Assembly (NCBI GenBank): GCA_030019445.1
Contig: JASEEU010000007.1
Span: 18,991-82,990 of the forward strand
From: Anaerosomatales bacterium
GTDB lineage: Bacteria > Actinomycetota > Coriobacteriia > Anaerosomatales > Anaerosomataceae
DNA: 64,000 nucleotides
Reading direction: 5' to 3'
Both the position numbers and the translations under genes were made by a program. Numbering within the stretch: the first letter of the stretch is position 1; the number at the start of each line of letters is the position of its first letter. Shown piece after piece: positions 15,199-26,787 of the stretch. A model generated the notes under the pieces. It had not been told where the DNA came from. It ran no database searches and saw only the letters and a list, made by a program, of their open reading frames with translations.

Positions 15199-16953
15199 AT
15201 GCGGATGACAGGAGCCAGGGCGTTGGTGCGCTCGCTCGAGGCCGAGGGCGTGGACGTGGTGTTCGGCTACCCGGGCGGCGTCGCGCTGCCGATCTTTGAT
15301 GAGCTCTACGACGCCGAGAGCATCCGCAAGATCCTCGTGCGCCACGAGCAGGGAGCGACGCACGCTGCTGACGGCTACGCGCGCGCGACGGGCAAGCCCG
15401 GTGTCGTGCTCGTGACGAGCGGCCCCGGAGCGACGAACACGGTCACGGGGATCGCGAACGCGTACATGGACTCGATACCGATGGTGGTCATCACGGCGCA
15501 GGTCGCCACGCATGTCCTCGGCACCGACGCGTTCCAGGAGACCGACATCACCGGCATCACGATCCCGGTGACCAAACACAACTACCTGGTCAAAGACGCG
15601 TCCGAGTTGCCGGCGGCCATCCATGAGGCGTTCCACATCGCCACGACCGGCCGGCCGGGCCCCGTGCTCATCGACGTGCCCGTGGACGTGTCCAAGGCCG
15701 AGTTGGAGTACACCAAGCCCCCGCAGGTGAGCCTGCCCGGTTACAAGCCCACGTACAAGGGCCACGCCAAGCAGATCAAGCAGGCGGCCATGCTCGTGAG
15801 CAAGGCGCGCAAGCCGCTGCTCTACGCTGGCGGCGGCGTGCTCGCGTCCGGCGCCTGGGCCGAGCTCAAGGAGCTTGCCGAGCTCATGCAGCTGCCGGTG
15901 ACCACGACGATGATGGGCAAGGGCGCGTTTCCGGAGGACCATCACCTCTGGATCGGCATGCCGGGCATGCACGGCGCCAAGTACACCAACTACTCGATCA
16001 CCGAGACCGACCTGCTCATCGCGGTGGGCGTCCGGTTCGATGACCGCGTCACCGGCAAGCTCGCTACGTTCGCGAGCAAGGCGAAGATCATCCACGTGGA
16101 CATCGATCCCGCCGAGATCGGCAAGAACCGCGTCGCGGACGTGCCGATCGTCGGCGACGCCAAACACGTGCTCGCCTCGGTCACCGCCGAGCTCCGCAAG
16201 ATGGGCGCCGAGCCGCGCACGGACGCGTGGATGCGCGTCATCGATGACTGGCGCGGACGTTTCCCGCTGCACTACCACGGCGACGACCCCGAGGTCCTCA
16301 TGCCGCAGTTCGTTGTCGAGCGGGTGGATGCGATGTCGCGCGAGTTCAACGACGTCATCGTCGCCACGGAGGTGGGCCAGAACCAGATGTGGGCGTGCCA
16401 GTTCCACCACGTCCGCAAGCCGCGGTCCTGGGTCTCCTCAGGCGGCCTTGGGACGATGGGGTTCGGTCTTCCCTCGGCCATCGGCGCGCAGGCCGGGCGC
16501 CCCGACGCGCTCGTGATCGACATCGCGGGCGACGGGTCGCTCCAGATGGTCTCCCAGGAACTCGCCACCGCGCGGATCCACGACCTGCCGGTCAAGGTCG
16601 TCATCTTGAACAACGGCTTCCTCGGCATGGTCCGCCAGTGGCAGGAGCTCTTCTACGAGCGCCGCTACAGCGAGTCCGTTCTCGGCCAGGACGTGCCGGA
16701 CTTCGTGAAGCTGGCCGAGGCGTACGACTGTCTCGGCATACGCGTGACGCGGCCGGCGGAGCTCGACGACGCGCTCAAGCGAGCGTTCGAGCACGACGGC
16801 CCGGCCGTGGTCGACTGCCGCGTGCATCCCGAGGAGAACGTGTTCCCGATGGTCGCACCCGGCGGCTCCATCGACGAGATGCTTGGCGGCATCCCCGGAG
16901 GACCGGTGTCCGAGATGCTCGATGACGACCTGCTCGAGGAGGTGTGGGAGTAG
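15199..16953 (+). CDS. ilvB: Acetolactate synthase, large (catalytic) subunit
   Basis: A thiamine-diphosphate enzyme that condenses pyruvate with pyruvate or 2-oxobutyrate. The 584-residue protein has the catalytic glutamate E50 in RHEQGATHAADGYAR, TSGPGATNTVTGIANAYMDS, the FAD-binding central domain, and the ThDP/Mg motif GDGSLQM ending in ILNNGFLGMVRQWQELF. Length and motifs match anabolic AHAS rather than catabolic ALS, and the regulatory subunit gene follows directly. The start has GAAGGAGGTGACGG upstream, a near-perfect ribosome site. Confidence 0.97.
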   Translation: MRMTGARALVRSLEAEGVDVVFGYPGGVALPIFDELYDAESIRKILVRHEQGATHAADGYARATGKPGVVLVTSGPGATNTVTGIANAYMDSIPMVVITAQVATHVLGTDAFQETDITGITIPVTKHNYLVKDASELPAAIHEAFHIATTGRPGPVLIDVPVDVSKAELEYTKPPQVSLPGYKPTYKGHAKQIKQAAMLVSKARKPLLYAGGGVLASGAWAELKELAELMQLPVTTTMMGKGAFPEDHHLWIGMPGMHGAKYTNYSITETDLLIAVGVRFDDRVTGKLATFASKAKIIHVDIDPAEIGKNRVADVPIVGDAKHVLASVTAELRKMGAEPRTDAWMRVIDDWRGRFPLHYHGDDPEVLMPQFVVERVDAMSREFNDVIVATEVGQNQMWACQFHHVRKPRSWVSSGGLGTMGFGLPSAIGAQAGRPDALVIDIAGDGSLQMVSQELATARIHDLPVKVVILNNGFLGMVRQWQELFYERRYSESVLGQDVPDFVKLAEAYDCLGIRVTRPAELDDALKRAFEHDGPAVVDCRVHPEENVFPMVAPGGSIDEMLGGIPGGPVSEMLDDDLLEEVWE

Positions 16954-18503
<1,550 letters not shown>

Positions 18504-18512
18504 GGGGAAGCG

Positions 18513-19658
18513 ATGCAGAAGAAGTACCTGATGACGCCGGGTCCGACGCCCGTGCCTGCCGAGGTGTTGCTCGCGCAGGCGCGGCCGATGATCCACCACC
18601 GGACACCGGACTTCTCGGCCATCCTCATGGATGCCGTGGAGGGGCTTCAGGAAGTGTTCCAGACGGGCAACGACGTTCTCATCATGGCCGCGTCGGGCAC
18701 CGGCGCCATGGAGTCGGCGTTCGCAAACTGCTTCTGTGCGGGTGACACCGTCATCGTGGCGCGCAACGGCAAGTTCGGCGACCGCATGGTGCAGCTCGGC
18801 CAGACCTACGGCCTGGCCGTGGTGGACCTGACCTACGCCTGGAACGAGACGGTCAAGCCCGCCGACATCGAGGAGGCGCTCGCCGCGCATCCCGATGCGC
18901 GCGGCGTCGTGGTGGTGCAGTCGGAGACGTCCTCGGGCGTGCTCAACGACGTCGAGGCTATCGGCGCGATCGTGAAGCGCTACGACGAGTGCGTCTTCAT
19001 CGTCGACAGCATCACGGGCATCGGGGCGGTGCCGTGCAGGACGGACGAGTGGGGGCTCGACGTCGTGATGACCGGCTCGCAGAAGGGTCTCATGCTGCCG
19101 CCGGGACTTGCGGCCGTGTCTGTCTCGGCCAAGGCGTGGAAGGCCTACGAGCGCTCCGACCTGCCGAAGTTCTACTTCGACTGGGGTCGGTACAAGAAGT
19201 CGCTCGACAAAGACACCACGCCCTTCACGCCGCCGGTCTCGCTCATCATCGGGCTCGGCGAGGCGCTCAGGATGATGCGCGAGGAGGGCATCGAGAACGT
19301 GATCGCGCGGCACTCCCGTCTGGCCGAGGCCACTCGCCGAGGGTGCGAGGCGCTCGGCCTCGCGCTCTTCGCGCCCCCCGAGGGTCGCGGCAGCGCGGTG
19401 ACGCCTGTGTGGGTGCCCGAGGGTGTAGACGGCGCCAGGATCCCCAAGATCATGAAGGAGAAGTACGGCGTGACCATCGCGGGCGGCCAGGACGACTACA
19501 AGGGCCGCATCTTCCGCATCGGCCACCTCGGCTACTTCGGGGACTTCGACATCATCACGACGCTCGCGGCGCTGGAGATGACGCTTGCCGAGCTGGGGTA
19601 CGAGTTCGAGCGCGGTGCCGGCATCAAGGCCGCCGAAGCCGTCTTCATGGGGGAGTAG
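18513..19658 (+). CDS. Class V aminotransferase (serine-pyruvate / alanine-glyoxylate type), likely serine-pathway transaminase
   Basis: A 381-residue PLP enzyme with the PLP lysine K191 in TGSQKGLMLPPG, the substrate entry YLMTPGPTPVP, and the SGTGAMESA cofactor loop. Sequence type is alanine-glyoxylate/serine-pyruvate aminotransferase. It lies 9 bases after ilvC and 4 bases before serA, and no classical serC is in the window. I infer that it serves as the phosphohydroxypyruvate or hydroxypyruvate transaminase next to SerA, as related class V enzymes do in some anaerobes. A general alanine or glyoxylate role is the alternative. Confidence 0.88.
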   Translation: MQKKYLMTPGPTPVPAEVLLAQARPMIHHRTPDFSAILMDAVEGLQEVFQTGNDVLIMAASGTGAMESAFANCFCAGDTVIVARNGKFGDRMVQLGQTYGLAVVDLTYAWNETVKPADIEEALAAHPDARGVVVVQSETSSGVLNDVEAIGAIVKRYDECVFIVDSITGIGAVPCRTDEWGLDVVMTGSQKGLMLPPGLAAVSVSAKAWKAYERSDLPKFYFDWGRYKKSLDKDTTPFTPPVSLIIGLGEALRMMREEGIENVIARHSRLAEATRRGCEALGLALFAPPEGRGSAVTPVWVPEGVDGARIPKIMKEKYGVTIAGGQDDYKGRIFRIGHLGYFGDFDIITTLAALEMTLAELGYEFERGAGIKAAEAVFMGE

Positions 19659-19662
19659 CGAG

Positions 19663-21243
19663 ATGAAGGTACTGGTAGCAGAGAAGATCGCGGCCGCAGG
19701 TATCGAGCGGCTGAAGCGGGAGTTCGAGGTGGACGTGAAGCTCGAGCTGACGCCCGAGCAGCTCGTCGCCGAGATACCCGCGTACGACGGGTTGATCGTG
19801 CGCTCGGCCACGAGGGCGACGCGCGAGGTCATCGAGGCGGGGACGAACCTCAAGATCATCGGTCGGGCGGGTGTGGGCGTGGACAACGTGGACGTCCAGG
19901 CCGCGACCGAGCGCGGTGTCATCGTGTGCAACGCCCCGACGAGCAACATCGTCTCGGCGGCCGAGCACACCATCGCGCTCATGCTGGCGCAGGCGCGCAA
20001 CATCCCGCAGGCGAACGCGAGCATGAAGCAGTGCAAGTGGGAGCGCAGCAAGTTCACCGGCACGGAGGTGCTCGACAAGACGCTCGGCGTCGTGGGCCTC
20101 GGTCGGATCGGCGCGCTCGTGGCCGAACGCGCGCGCGGGCTCGGCATGAAGGTGCTCGCCTACGATCCGTACGTGAGCGAGGAGCGGGCCGCGCAGATGG
20201 GCATCGAGCTCGCGACGTCGCTCGAGGACCTGCTGCCCCGCGCCGACTTCCTGACGGTCCACCTGCCCAAGACCAAAGAGACGATCGGCATGTTCGGCGC
20301 CGAGCAGTTCGCGCTCATGAAAGACGGCGTGCGGCTGATGAACACGGCACGTGGCGGCATCTACCAGGAGCAGGCGCTCATCGACGCCCTCGAGAGCGGC
20401 AAGGTCGCTTCGGCGGGCGTCGACGTCTACGAGGTCGAGCCGTGCACGGACTCGCCGCTGTTCGCTTACGACCAGGTCATCGTCACGCCGCACCTCGGCG
20501 CGTCGACCTCCGAGGCGCAGGACCGCGCCGGTGAGCAGATCGCCGAGTACGTCGCCGCGGGGCTCAACGGCGAGATGGTGAGCACCGCCGTGAACATCGC
20601 GCCGGTCGCTCCCGAGGTCATGGAGCAGGTCGGGCCGTTCATCCCGCTTGCCGAGGCCATGGGCTCCGCGCTCGGCCAGATCGTGCGCGGGCACGTGAGC
20701 GACCTGCACGTGCACTTCATCGGCCAGCTTTCCGGTCAGGACACGCGCATCCTCAAGACGGCGCTCCTGAAAGGGCTGCTGACGGCGGTCACCCAGGACT
20801 CCATCAACTTCGTGAACGCGAACCTCTATGCCGAGCAACGCGGCATCCAGCTCGAGGAGCACAAACGACCTGAGAGCTTCGACTACGTGAGCGTGATGGT
20901 CATCGAAGCGTCCACCGAGGCCGGGCCCATCAAGCTCGGCGCGACGCTTGTCGGCAAGAAGAACGAGCCGCGCATCATCCTGTTCAACGACTTCGAGCTC
21001 GACATGGCGCCGAGCACGTGCATGGCGTTCCTGCAGTACGAGGACGTGCCCGGCGTCATCGGCAAGGTGGGCACCGCTCTCGGCGAGGCCAAGATCAACA
21101 TCGGCTCGATGCATGTGGGCCGCACCGAAGAAGGAGGAACCGCGCTGATGGGCATCAACGTGGACTCGCCCATCAGCTCTGAGCTACTCGACCGCATCGC
21201 CACGCAGGTCGGCGCCACCAACGCCTGGAGCGTCGAGCTCTAG
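19663..21243 (+). CDS. serA: D-3-phosphoglycerate dehydrogenase
   Basis: The first enzyme of serine synthesis. The 526-residue long form has an N-terminal substrate domain starting KVLVAEKIAAAGIERL, the NAD domain (VVGLGRIGALVAERA), catalytic Arg, Glu and His regions (NTARGGIYQEQAL, TPHLGASTSEAQ), an intervening ASB domain and a C-terminal ACT domain (about 455-526, MAFLQYEDVPGVIGKVG) for serine feedback. The ATG at 19663 follows GGGGGAG. Its presence in a leucine-controlled operon ties serine supply to branched-chain synthesis. Confidence 0.96.
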   Translation: MKVLVAEKIAAAGIERLKREFEVDVKLELTPEQLVAEIPAYDGLIVRSATRATREVIEAGTNLKIIGRAGVGVDNVDVQAATERGVIVCNAPTSNIVSAAEHTIALMLAQARNIPQANASMKQCKWERSKFTGTEVLDKTLGVVGLGRIGALVAERARGLGMKVLAYDPYVSEERAAQMGIELATSLEDLLPRADFLTVHLPKTKETIGMFGAEQFALMKDGVRLMNTARGGIYQEQALIDALESGKVASAGVDVYEVEPCTDSPLFAYDQVIVTPHLGASTSEAQDRAGEQIAEYVAAGLNGEMVSTAVNIAPVAPEVMEQVGPFIPLAEAMGSALGQIVRGHVSDLHVHFIGQLSGQDTRILKTALLKGLLTAVTQDSINFVNANLYAEQRGIQLEEHKRPESFDYVSVMVIEASTEAGPIKLGATLVGKKNEPRIILFNDFELDMAPSTCMAFLQYEDVPGVIGKVGTALGEAKINIGSMHVGRTEEGGTALMGINVDSPISSELLDRIATQVGATNAWSVEL

Positions 21244-21304
21244 CGGCGCCGGGAACGGGGCGGCGCACGGGCGTCGCCCCCCGGTCGAGTAAGGAGCGGT
21301 CGTC

Positions 21305-22846
21305 ATGACTGACACGGTACGGATCTTCGATACGACGCTGCGCGACGGCGAGCAGTCGCCGGGCGCGAGCATGAACACCGCCGAGAAGCTGGACATCGCC
21401 CGCCAGCTCGTGCGGCTCGGCGTGGACGTGATCGAGGCGGGCTTCCCGATCTCGAGCCCCGGCGATTTCGAGAGCGTGAGGCGGGTCGGCGAGGAGGTCG
21501 GCGACGCGGCGATCGTCTGCGCGCTGACCCGCGCCGTGCCCAAGGACATCGAGGTCGCGGCGGAGGCGCTCGAGGGCATCGCCCGCCCGCGGATCCACAC
21601 GGGCATCGGCGTCTCGGACAACCACCTCCGGCACAAGTTCAAGATCTCGCGGGAAGAGGCGCTCGAGCGCGCCGAGAAGGCCGTCCGGCTGGCGCGCGCC
21701 CACACCGACGACGTCGAGTTCTACGCCGAGGACGCCGGTCGCGCGGATCCCGCGTTCCTGTACCGCATGCTCGAAGTGGCGATCGCCGCGGGAGCGACGG
21801 TCGTGAACATCCCGGACACGACGGGCTACGCCTACCCAGAGGTCTTCGGCGCGCTCGTCGCCGGCGTGTGCGAGAACGTCGCCGGCATCGAAGACGTGAC
21901 GATCTCCGTGCACTGTCACAACGACCTCGGCATGGCGACCGCCAACTCGCTCGCCGCGGTGAAGGCGGGGGCTCGACAGGTCGAGTGCACCATCAACGGC
22001 ATCGGGGAGCGGGCTGGCAACACCGCCCTTGAAGAAGTCGTCATGGCGCTTCGGCAGCGTCCCGACGTGTTCGGCGTGGACACCCGCATCAATACCCGCG
22101 AGATCGTCCGCGCGTCGCGTCTGGTCTCGAGCATCACCGGCATCCTCGTGCAGCCCAACAAGTCGATCGTGGGCGCCAACGCATTCGCGCACTCCTCGGG
22201 CATCCATCAGGACGGCGTGCTCAAGGAGCGCAGCACGTACGAGATCATCGACCCCGCCGAGGTGGGCGCGGGCGGGTCGAGCATCGTGCTGACCGCGCGC
22301 TCGGGACGTCATGCCCTGCGCCATCGGCTCGAAGACCTCGGCTACGAACTGCCGGACGATGAGTTCGAGCGCGTCTACGACGCCTTCCTCGACGTCGCCG
22401 ACAAGAAGAAGGAGGTCTACGACGAGGACCTCGAAGCGATCGTCGGCGAGAGCGAGCGCACCGTCGATGAGGTCTACCACCTCGCGCAGGTGCACGTGAG
22501 CTGCGGTGATCCCGGCATCCCCACGGCGACGGTCGAACTGGTGTCGCGTGAAGGCGAGCACCTCATCGACTCCAGTCACGGCAACGGACCGGTGGATGCG
22601 GTGTACAACGCCATCAACCGCATCGTCGCCGTGCCCAACGACCTCACCGAGTTCTCGGTGCAGTCGGTCACGCGCGGCATCGACGCCATGGGCGAGGTCA
22701 CCATACGGGTGCGTTCCGAGGACGGCCGCGTGTTCACCGGCCGAGGCGCGCACCCCGACATCATCGTGGCGTCCGCGAAGGCGTACACGAACGCGCTCAA
22801 CCGCCTGCTCGTGAGCCAGAAGAAAGCCGACATCGAGGAGTTGTGA
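21305..22846 (+). CDS. leuA: 2-Isopropylmalate synthase
   Basis: LeuA condenses 2-oxoisovalerate with acetyl-CoA, the committed step of leucine synthesis. The 513-residue protein has the HMGL-like TIM barrel ([45 protein letters not shown]) and the C-terminal LeuA dimer/regulatory domain (about 390-513), the site of leucine inhibition. [19 protein letters not shown] is typical of LeuA and distinguishes it from CimA at 34436. AAGGAGCGG lies upstream. Confidence 0.96.
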   Translation: MTDTVRIFDTTLRDGEQSPGASMNTAEKLDIARQLVRLGVDVIEAGFPISSPGDFESVRRVGEEVGDAAIVCALTRAVPKDIEVAAEALEGIARPRIHTGIGVSDNHLRHKFKISREEALERAEKAVRLARAHTDDVEFYAEDAGRADPAFLYRMLEVAIAAGATVVNIPDTTGYAYPEVFGALVAGVCENVAGIEDVTISVHCHNDLGMATANSLAAVKAGARQVECTINGIGERAGNTALEEVVMALRQRPDVFGVDTRINTREIVRASRLVSSITGILVQPNKSIVGANAFAHSSGIHQDGVLKERSTYEIIDPAEVGAGGSSIVLTARSGRHALRHRLEDLGYELPDDEFERVYDAFLDVADKKKEVYDEDLEAIVGESERTVDEVYHLAQVHVSCGDPGIPTATVELVSREGEHLIDSSHGNGPVDAVYNAINRIVAVPNDLTEFSVQSVTRGIDAMGEVTIRVRSEDGRVFTGRGAHPDIIVASAKAYTNALNRLLVSQKKADIEEL

Positions 22847-22847
22847 C

Positions 22848-24116
22848 ATGCCGCGATCGATGACCATCACCGAGAAGATCCTCGCGGCCCATGCGGGGTT
22901 GGCCGAGGTCGAGCCCGGACAGCTGATCGAGTGCGATCTCGACATCGTGCTCGCCAACGACGTGACGGCGCCTATCGCCATCCGCGAGTTCCGGCGGATC
23001 GGCCAGCCGAGGGTCTGGGATCCTGAGCGCATCGCGCTCGTGCCCGACCACTACACGCCAAACAAGGACATCAAGTCGGCCGAGCAGGCCAAGATGGTGC
23101 GTGACTTCGCTCGAGAGCAGGGCGTGACGCACTACTACGAGATCGGGTGCATGGGCGTCGAGCACGCGTTGCTGCCCGAGCAGGGCGTCGTCGGTCCGGG
23201 CGATGTCATCATCGGCGCCGACAGCCACACCTGCACCTACGGTGCGCTCGGCGCGTTCGCCACGGGCGTGGGGTCGACCGACGCCGCCGTCGGCATGGCC
23301 ACCGGCCAGGCGTGGTTCAAGGTGCCCGCCTCGCTCAAGTTCGTCGTCGACGGCGAGCTCGGGTCGTGGGTGAGCGCAAAAGACGTCATCCTGCACATCA
23401 TCGGGATGATCGGTGTGGACGGTGCGCTCTACCAGGCGATGGAGTTCACCGGGAGCACCATCTCGGCGCTCGATATGGACGGCCGCATGACCATCTGCAA
23501 CATGGCCATCGAAGCGGGCGGCAAGAGCGGCATCATCGCTCCCGACGACGTGACTCGCGCCTACGTGGAGGGACGCGCCGAGCGCCCCTGGACCGAGCAC
23601 GCCTCGGATGAGGACGCCTCCTACGCCGCAGTGTACGAGATCGACGCCTCGGCCATCAGGCCAACCGTCTCCTTCCCGCACCTGCCGAGCAACACGAGAG
23701 CCGCCGAGGACAGCCGGGACGTGCGCGTGGACCAGGTCGTCATCGGTTCGTGCACCAACGGCCGCCTCGAGGACATGCGCGTCGCGGCGAGCGTGCTGAA
23801 GGGCCGTACGGTCCACCGGGATGTGCGGCTCATCGTGATACCAGCCACCCAGAAGGTCTACCGCGACATGATGCACGAGGGGCTCACGGACATCTTCCTC
23901 GATGCGGGCGCGGCGGTCTCCACCCCCACGTGTGGTCCGTGCCTCGGCGGGCACATGGGCATCCTCGCGGCGGGTGAGCGCGCCGTGGCGACGACCAACC
24001 GCAACTTCGTCGGTCGCATGGGCGATCCCACGAGCGAGGTCTACCTGTCGAGCCCGGCGGTTGCCGCGGCGACAGCCGTCATGGGGCACATCGCGGTGCC
24101 CGAGGACCTGGAGTAG
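22848..24116 (+). CDS. leuC: 3-Isopropylmalate dehydratase, large subunit
   Basis: The catalytic [4Fe-4S] subunit of isopropylmalate isomerase. The 422-residue, archaeal/actinobacterial short type has cluster cysteines C302 (GSCTNGR), C362 and C365 (CGPCLGGH), plus [21 protein letters not shown]. The start follows the leuA stop by a single base. The small subunit gene is not next to it but 7.7 kb away at 31846, beyond the cytochrome island. The frame ends 7 bases before the convergent O-antigen-ligase-like gene. Confidence 0.95.
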   Translation: MPRSMTITEKILAAHAGLAEVEPGQLIECDLDIVLANDVTAPIAIREFRRIGQPRVWDPERIALVPDHYTPNKDIKSAEQAKMVRDFAREQGVTHYYEIGCMGVEHALLPEQGVVGPGDVIIGADSHTCTYGALGAFATGVGSTDAAVGMATGQAWFKVPASLKFVVDGELGSWVSAKDVILHIIGMIGVDGALYQAMEFTGSTISALDMDGRMTICNMAIEAGGKSGIIAPDDVTRAYVEGRAERPWTEHASDEDASYAAVYEIDASAIRPTVSFPHLPSNTRAAEDSRDVRVDQVVIGSCTNGRLEDMRVAASVLKGRTVHRDVRLIVIPATQKVYRDMMHEGLTDIFLDAGAAVSTPTCGPCLGGHMGILAAGERAVATTNRNFVGRMGDPTSEVYLSSPAVAAATAVMGHIAVPEDLE

Positions 24117-24123
24117 GGTCGGT

Positions 24124-25893
24124 CTACAGGCCCAGGATGCGCTGCAGCTGGATACGCTCGGCGTCACCGATGGGGTAGTCGAGAGCGAGGCCCGCGTAGC
24201 GGCGCGCCTCGGGGACCATGCCCAACCGCTCGGCCTCCAGCGCGGTGAGGAAGTACCAGATGCCGCTGGCCGGGTCAGCTTCCAGCCCTTGGTTCGCTGT
24301 CTGCACGAACGCTGCGAAGGTGTCGTCGCCATGAACCGCGGAGCGCATTTGCTGGTACGCGAGCGTGCGAAGCGCGAGATCGACGTGCCAGCGGCGCGCC
24401 GCGGCGTAGCGGTCGACGAGGGCGGCCGCCTCGTCTCCCGGACCGACGGAGTCCAGGGTGGCGGCGAGCGCTCGCGTGGCGATGTCCGGGTCATGGCCGG
24501 TGAGCGCGCCCTCGAGCAGGGCATCGACGTCAGCGCCGGGTAGTGCGCGGAACTCCGCGGGCATGACGACAGCGGCGGCCAGGGCGAAGGCGGCGCACGC
24601 GACCGCAAGAGCCGTGACCGCGACCCTGTGCGCTTCGCCGGATGCGCGTCGCATCGATACGCTGCGCTCTCTGTCCAGGCCGAGCAGCGTTCCCACGATG
24701 GCCGCAGCGCCGATGGCCGCGGGTACCGACACCCATGCGAACAGCGTCGAGAACGCGAGCGCCACGATGCCTGCGATGAGAACCAACATGAACATCGGGC
24801 GGCCGCTTGCGTTCCACGTCGTGACGAGGCCACGGAAGACGGTCGCCGCCGTGAGGATGCCGAGCGCCAACGCCACGATCCCACCTCCAAGGAGGAGGGC
24901 GAGCAGCACGTTGTGCGGATCGTACGCTCCGTAGTAGGAGAGCGCGCCGCCCGGCTGCAAGGACCAGTCGATCCATGCCGAGAACTGCTCGACGCCGCAC
25001 CCGACGAACGGTGACTCTCCGAGCCGAACGACCGCAGAGCGCCAGATGAGCGCGCGATCCGTGCCCACGGAGTTCAGCGCGTCGAACGCAGAGGAACCCA
25101 GGGCGCCCCCCGCGACGGCGAGACCGAGGCCCGTGCCACCAGTGGCGATCGCCGTGAGCACCGCCGCTACACCGCGCTCGGTCTTTGATGACCCACGATC
25201 CACAGCGAGCATGAGTCCCGCCGCGAGGCCGATCGCGAGACCCACCACCCCTGCCCTCGAATCCGTGACGACGATCCCGCCGAGCGACAGCGCAGCGCAC
25301 GCGATGGCGACGAGGCGTTCGCTGCGACCGGACGCGAACATCGCCCAGGCGACCGAGGCGGATCCCCCGACGATGAACGTCTGCGCGGCGCTGAGCGAGT
25401 TCTCCAGGACCCCCGCCGCCGACCCCCAGAGACGTCCGGCTGAGATCGGTGCCCCAAGCGCTTCCAGCACCGCGAGGAGAGCAAGGATCCCGAATCCGCC
25501 GGCCGCGGTGACGATCACGGCACGCAGGGAGCGCTTGGATGCCGCGAGCGCTGATGCCGTCGCGACGGCGAGCGCTGCGACCCACAGCGTGGTTCCGTTG
25601 TGCTGTCCCGCGAGTCCAAGGAACGATGTCCAGGGGTCGTCAGCGAACGCCGAGGTCACGCAGAGCCACGCGGCGAGGCTGATACCGAAGTAGAGCCACG
25701 CGCGACACCCGGCGGCTCCCGTAGCGTCTCCCGAGCGAACGCCCCATGCGCTCGCACCGGCGGCGACGATGAGCGCCAGGGCCAGGAGCAGGCCGCTCGC
25801 CGCGTACGCAGGTGCGAGCAACGGAACCACCACGGACAGTCCCACGAGGACCACCGCCGGCCCTCTGTAGGCGACCTGGACGGTACGAGACAT
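24124..25893 (-). CDS. O-antigen-ligase-like (Wzy/WaaL family) membrane protein with C-terminal TPR-like region
   Basis: A 589-residue protein with about 11-12 hydrophobic segments in residues 1-450. A periplasmic loop holds GESPFVGCGVEQF and YDPHNVLLALLLGGGIV, the DPHN motif typical of Wzy_C/O-antigen ligases, and DSRAGVVGLAIGLAAGLML. The C-terminal 150 residues (ADVDALLEGALTGHDPDIATRAL onward) are helical and TPR-like. Family members transfer or polymerise glycans, and some glycosylate proteins. It is divergent from the TPR-NHL-cytochrome set, so it may modify exported components of that set; this is an inference. Confidence 0.82.
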   Translation of the reverse strand: MSRTVQVAYRGPAVVLVGLSVVVPLLAPAYAASGLLLALALIVAAGASAWGVRSGDATGAAGCRAWLYFGISLAAWLCVTSAFADDPWTSFLGLAGQHNGTTLWVAALAVATASALAASKRSLRAVIVTAAGGFGILALLAVLEALGAPISAGRLWGSAAGVLENSLSAAQTFIVGGSASVAWAMFASGRSERLVAIACAALSLGGIVVTDSRAGVVGLAIGLAAGLMLAVDRGSSKTERGVAAVLTAIATGGTGLGLAVAGGALGSSAFDALNSVGTDRALIWRSAVVRLGESPFVGCGVEQFSAWIDWSLQPGGALSYYGAYDPHNVLLALLLGGGIVALALGILTAATVFRGLVTTWNASGRPMFMLVLIAGIVALAFSTLFAWVSVPAAIGAAAIVGTLLGLDRERSVSMRRASGEAHRVAVTALAVACAAFALAAAVVMPAEFRALPGADVDALLEGALTGHDPDIATRALAATLDSVGPGDEAAALVDRYAAARRWHVDLALRTLAYQQMRSAVHGDDTFAAFVQTANQGLEADPASGIWYFLTALEAERLGMVPEARRYAGLALDYPIGDAERIQLQRILGL

Positions 25894-26028
25894 GTGGTGT
25901 ACCTTTCATCATCGTGCAGCGGGTTCCCGATCTAGTCTACGCGGATGTGAATCGGAGCACGAGGTGGTATGTCCCTTGCTCCCACACATTCACTCACACA
26001 TCGACACACCTTCCAAGGAGAGCGGCTG

Positions 26029-26787
26029 ATGTCCGAGCGAGCCTATGGCAGCGCTGACGACGCCACGTACGTCGTCGTCGAAGAGCGCGATCCGGTCGTG
26101 ACCTACCTGCGATTCGGTATCGCGCTCGTCATCATCACTATCCTCGTCTCTGCGATATATGTTCTGGTGCAAGGGGTCTTCAGCGACCGCGCTCCTCAAA
26201 CGGCTCTCGAATCGAGCATCGCGATCGCCCGCTCAGCGACGGAACAGCTTCCGGCCAACGGTCAGGCATGGGGAGACTACATCCGGCTGCTCGTCGTCGC
26301 CGAGGAGTATGGCAAGGCGCAGGAAGCTATCGCCGATGCGCGCGAGAACGTGGCGGGCGCTTCGCTCGCATGGGTCAACAACGCGGAGCTCCGCTATCTG
26401 ATCGCCACCGGAAAGAACGAGGAGGCGGTGGAGCTCGCTCCTCGATTCGTTCAGCAAGACATCGACTGGCGCGCGGAAGTGGCGAACGAGCTCGCGCAGC
26501 AAGGCGTCAGGGCGACTGCGGAGACCCTGCCCTCGGACAGTACGGTCGAGCTGTGGATGCTCAAGGCGACGGCCGAGGGCGGCGTGGGTGACTGGGAGAG
26601 CGCGATCGAGTCTCTGACGTTCGGTCTCAAGTACCAGCCGAATTCCGCGGACCTCCTTGCGCTTCGCGGAAACGCATACCTTGCGGTCGGGGATACCGAG
26701 CAGGCTCGCAAGGACTTCGAGGCGGCATTGAAGTACGTTCCTGACTACGCCCCCGCACTTCGGGGACTGGAAGAGGTGCAGCGGTAG
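26029..26787 (+). CDS. Membrane-anchored TPR-repeat protein
   Basis: This 252-residue protein has one transmembrane segment (about residues 27-48, GIALVIITILVSAIYVLV) and then tandem helical repeats, clearest at the end: WESAIESLTFGLKYQPNSADLLALRGNAYLAVGD and EQARKDFEAALKYVP are TPR units. It is probably a scaffold facing outward. The ATG at 26029 has AAGGAG 8 bases upstream; the longer frame from 25969 lacks one. Its stop is followed immediately by the NHL gene, so the two are coupled. It looks like an assembly or docking factor for the cytochromes downstream, by context only. Confidence 0.82.
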   Translation: MSERAYGSADDATYVVVEERDPVVTYLRFGIALVIITILVSAIYVLVQGVFSDRAPQTALESSIAIARSATEQLPANGQAWGDYIRLLVVAEEYGKAQEAIADARENVAGASLAWVNNAELRYLIATGKNEEAVELAPRFVQQDIDWRAEVANELAQQGVRATAETLPSDSTVELWMLKATAEGGVGDWESAIESLTFGLKYQPNSADLLALRGNAYLAVGDTEQARKDFEAALKYVPDYAPALRGLEEVQR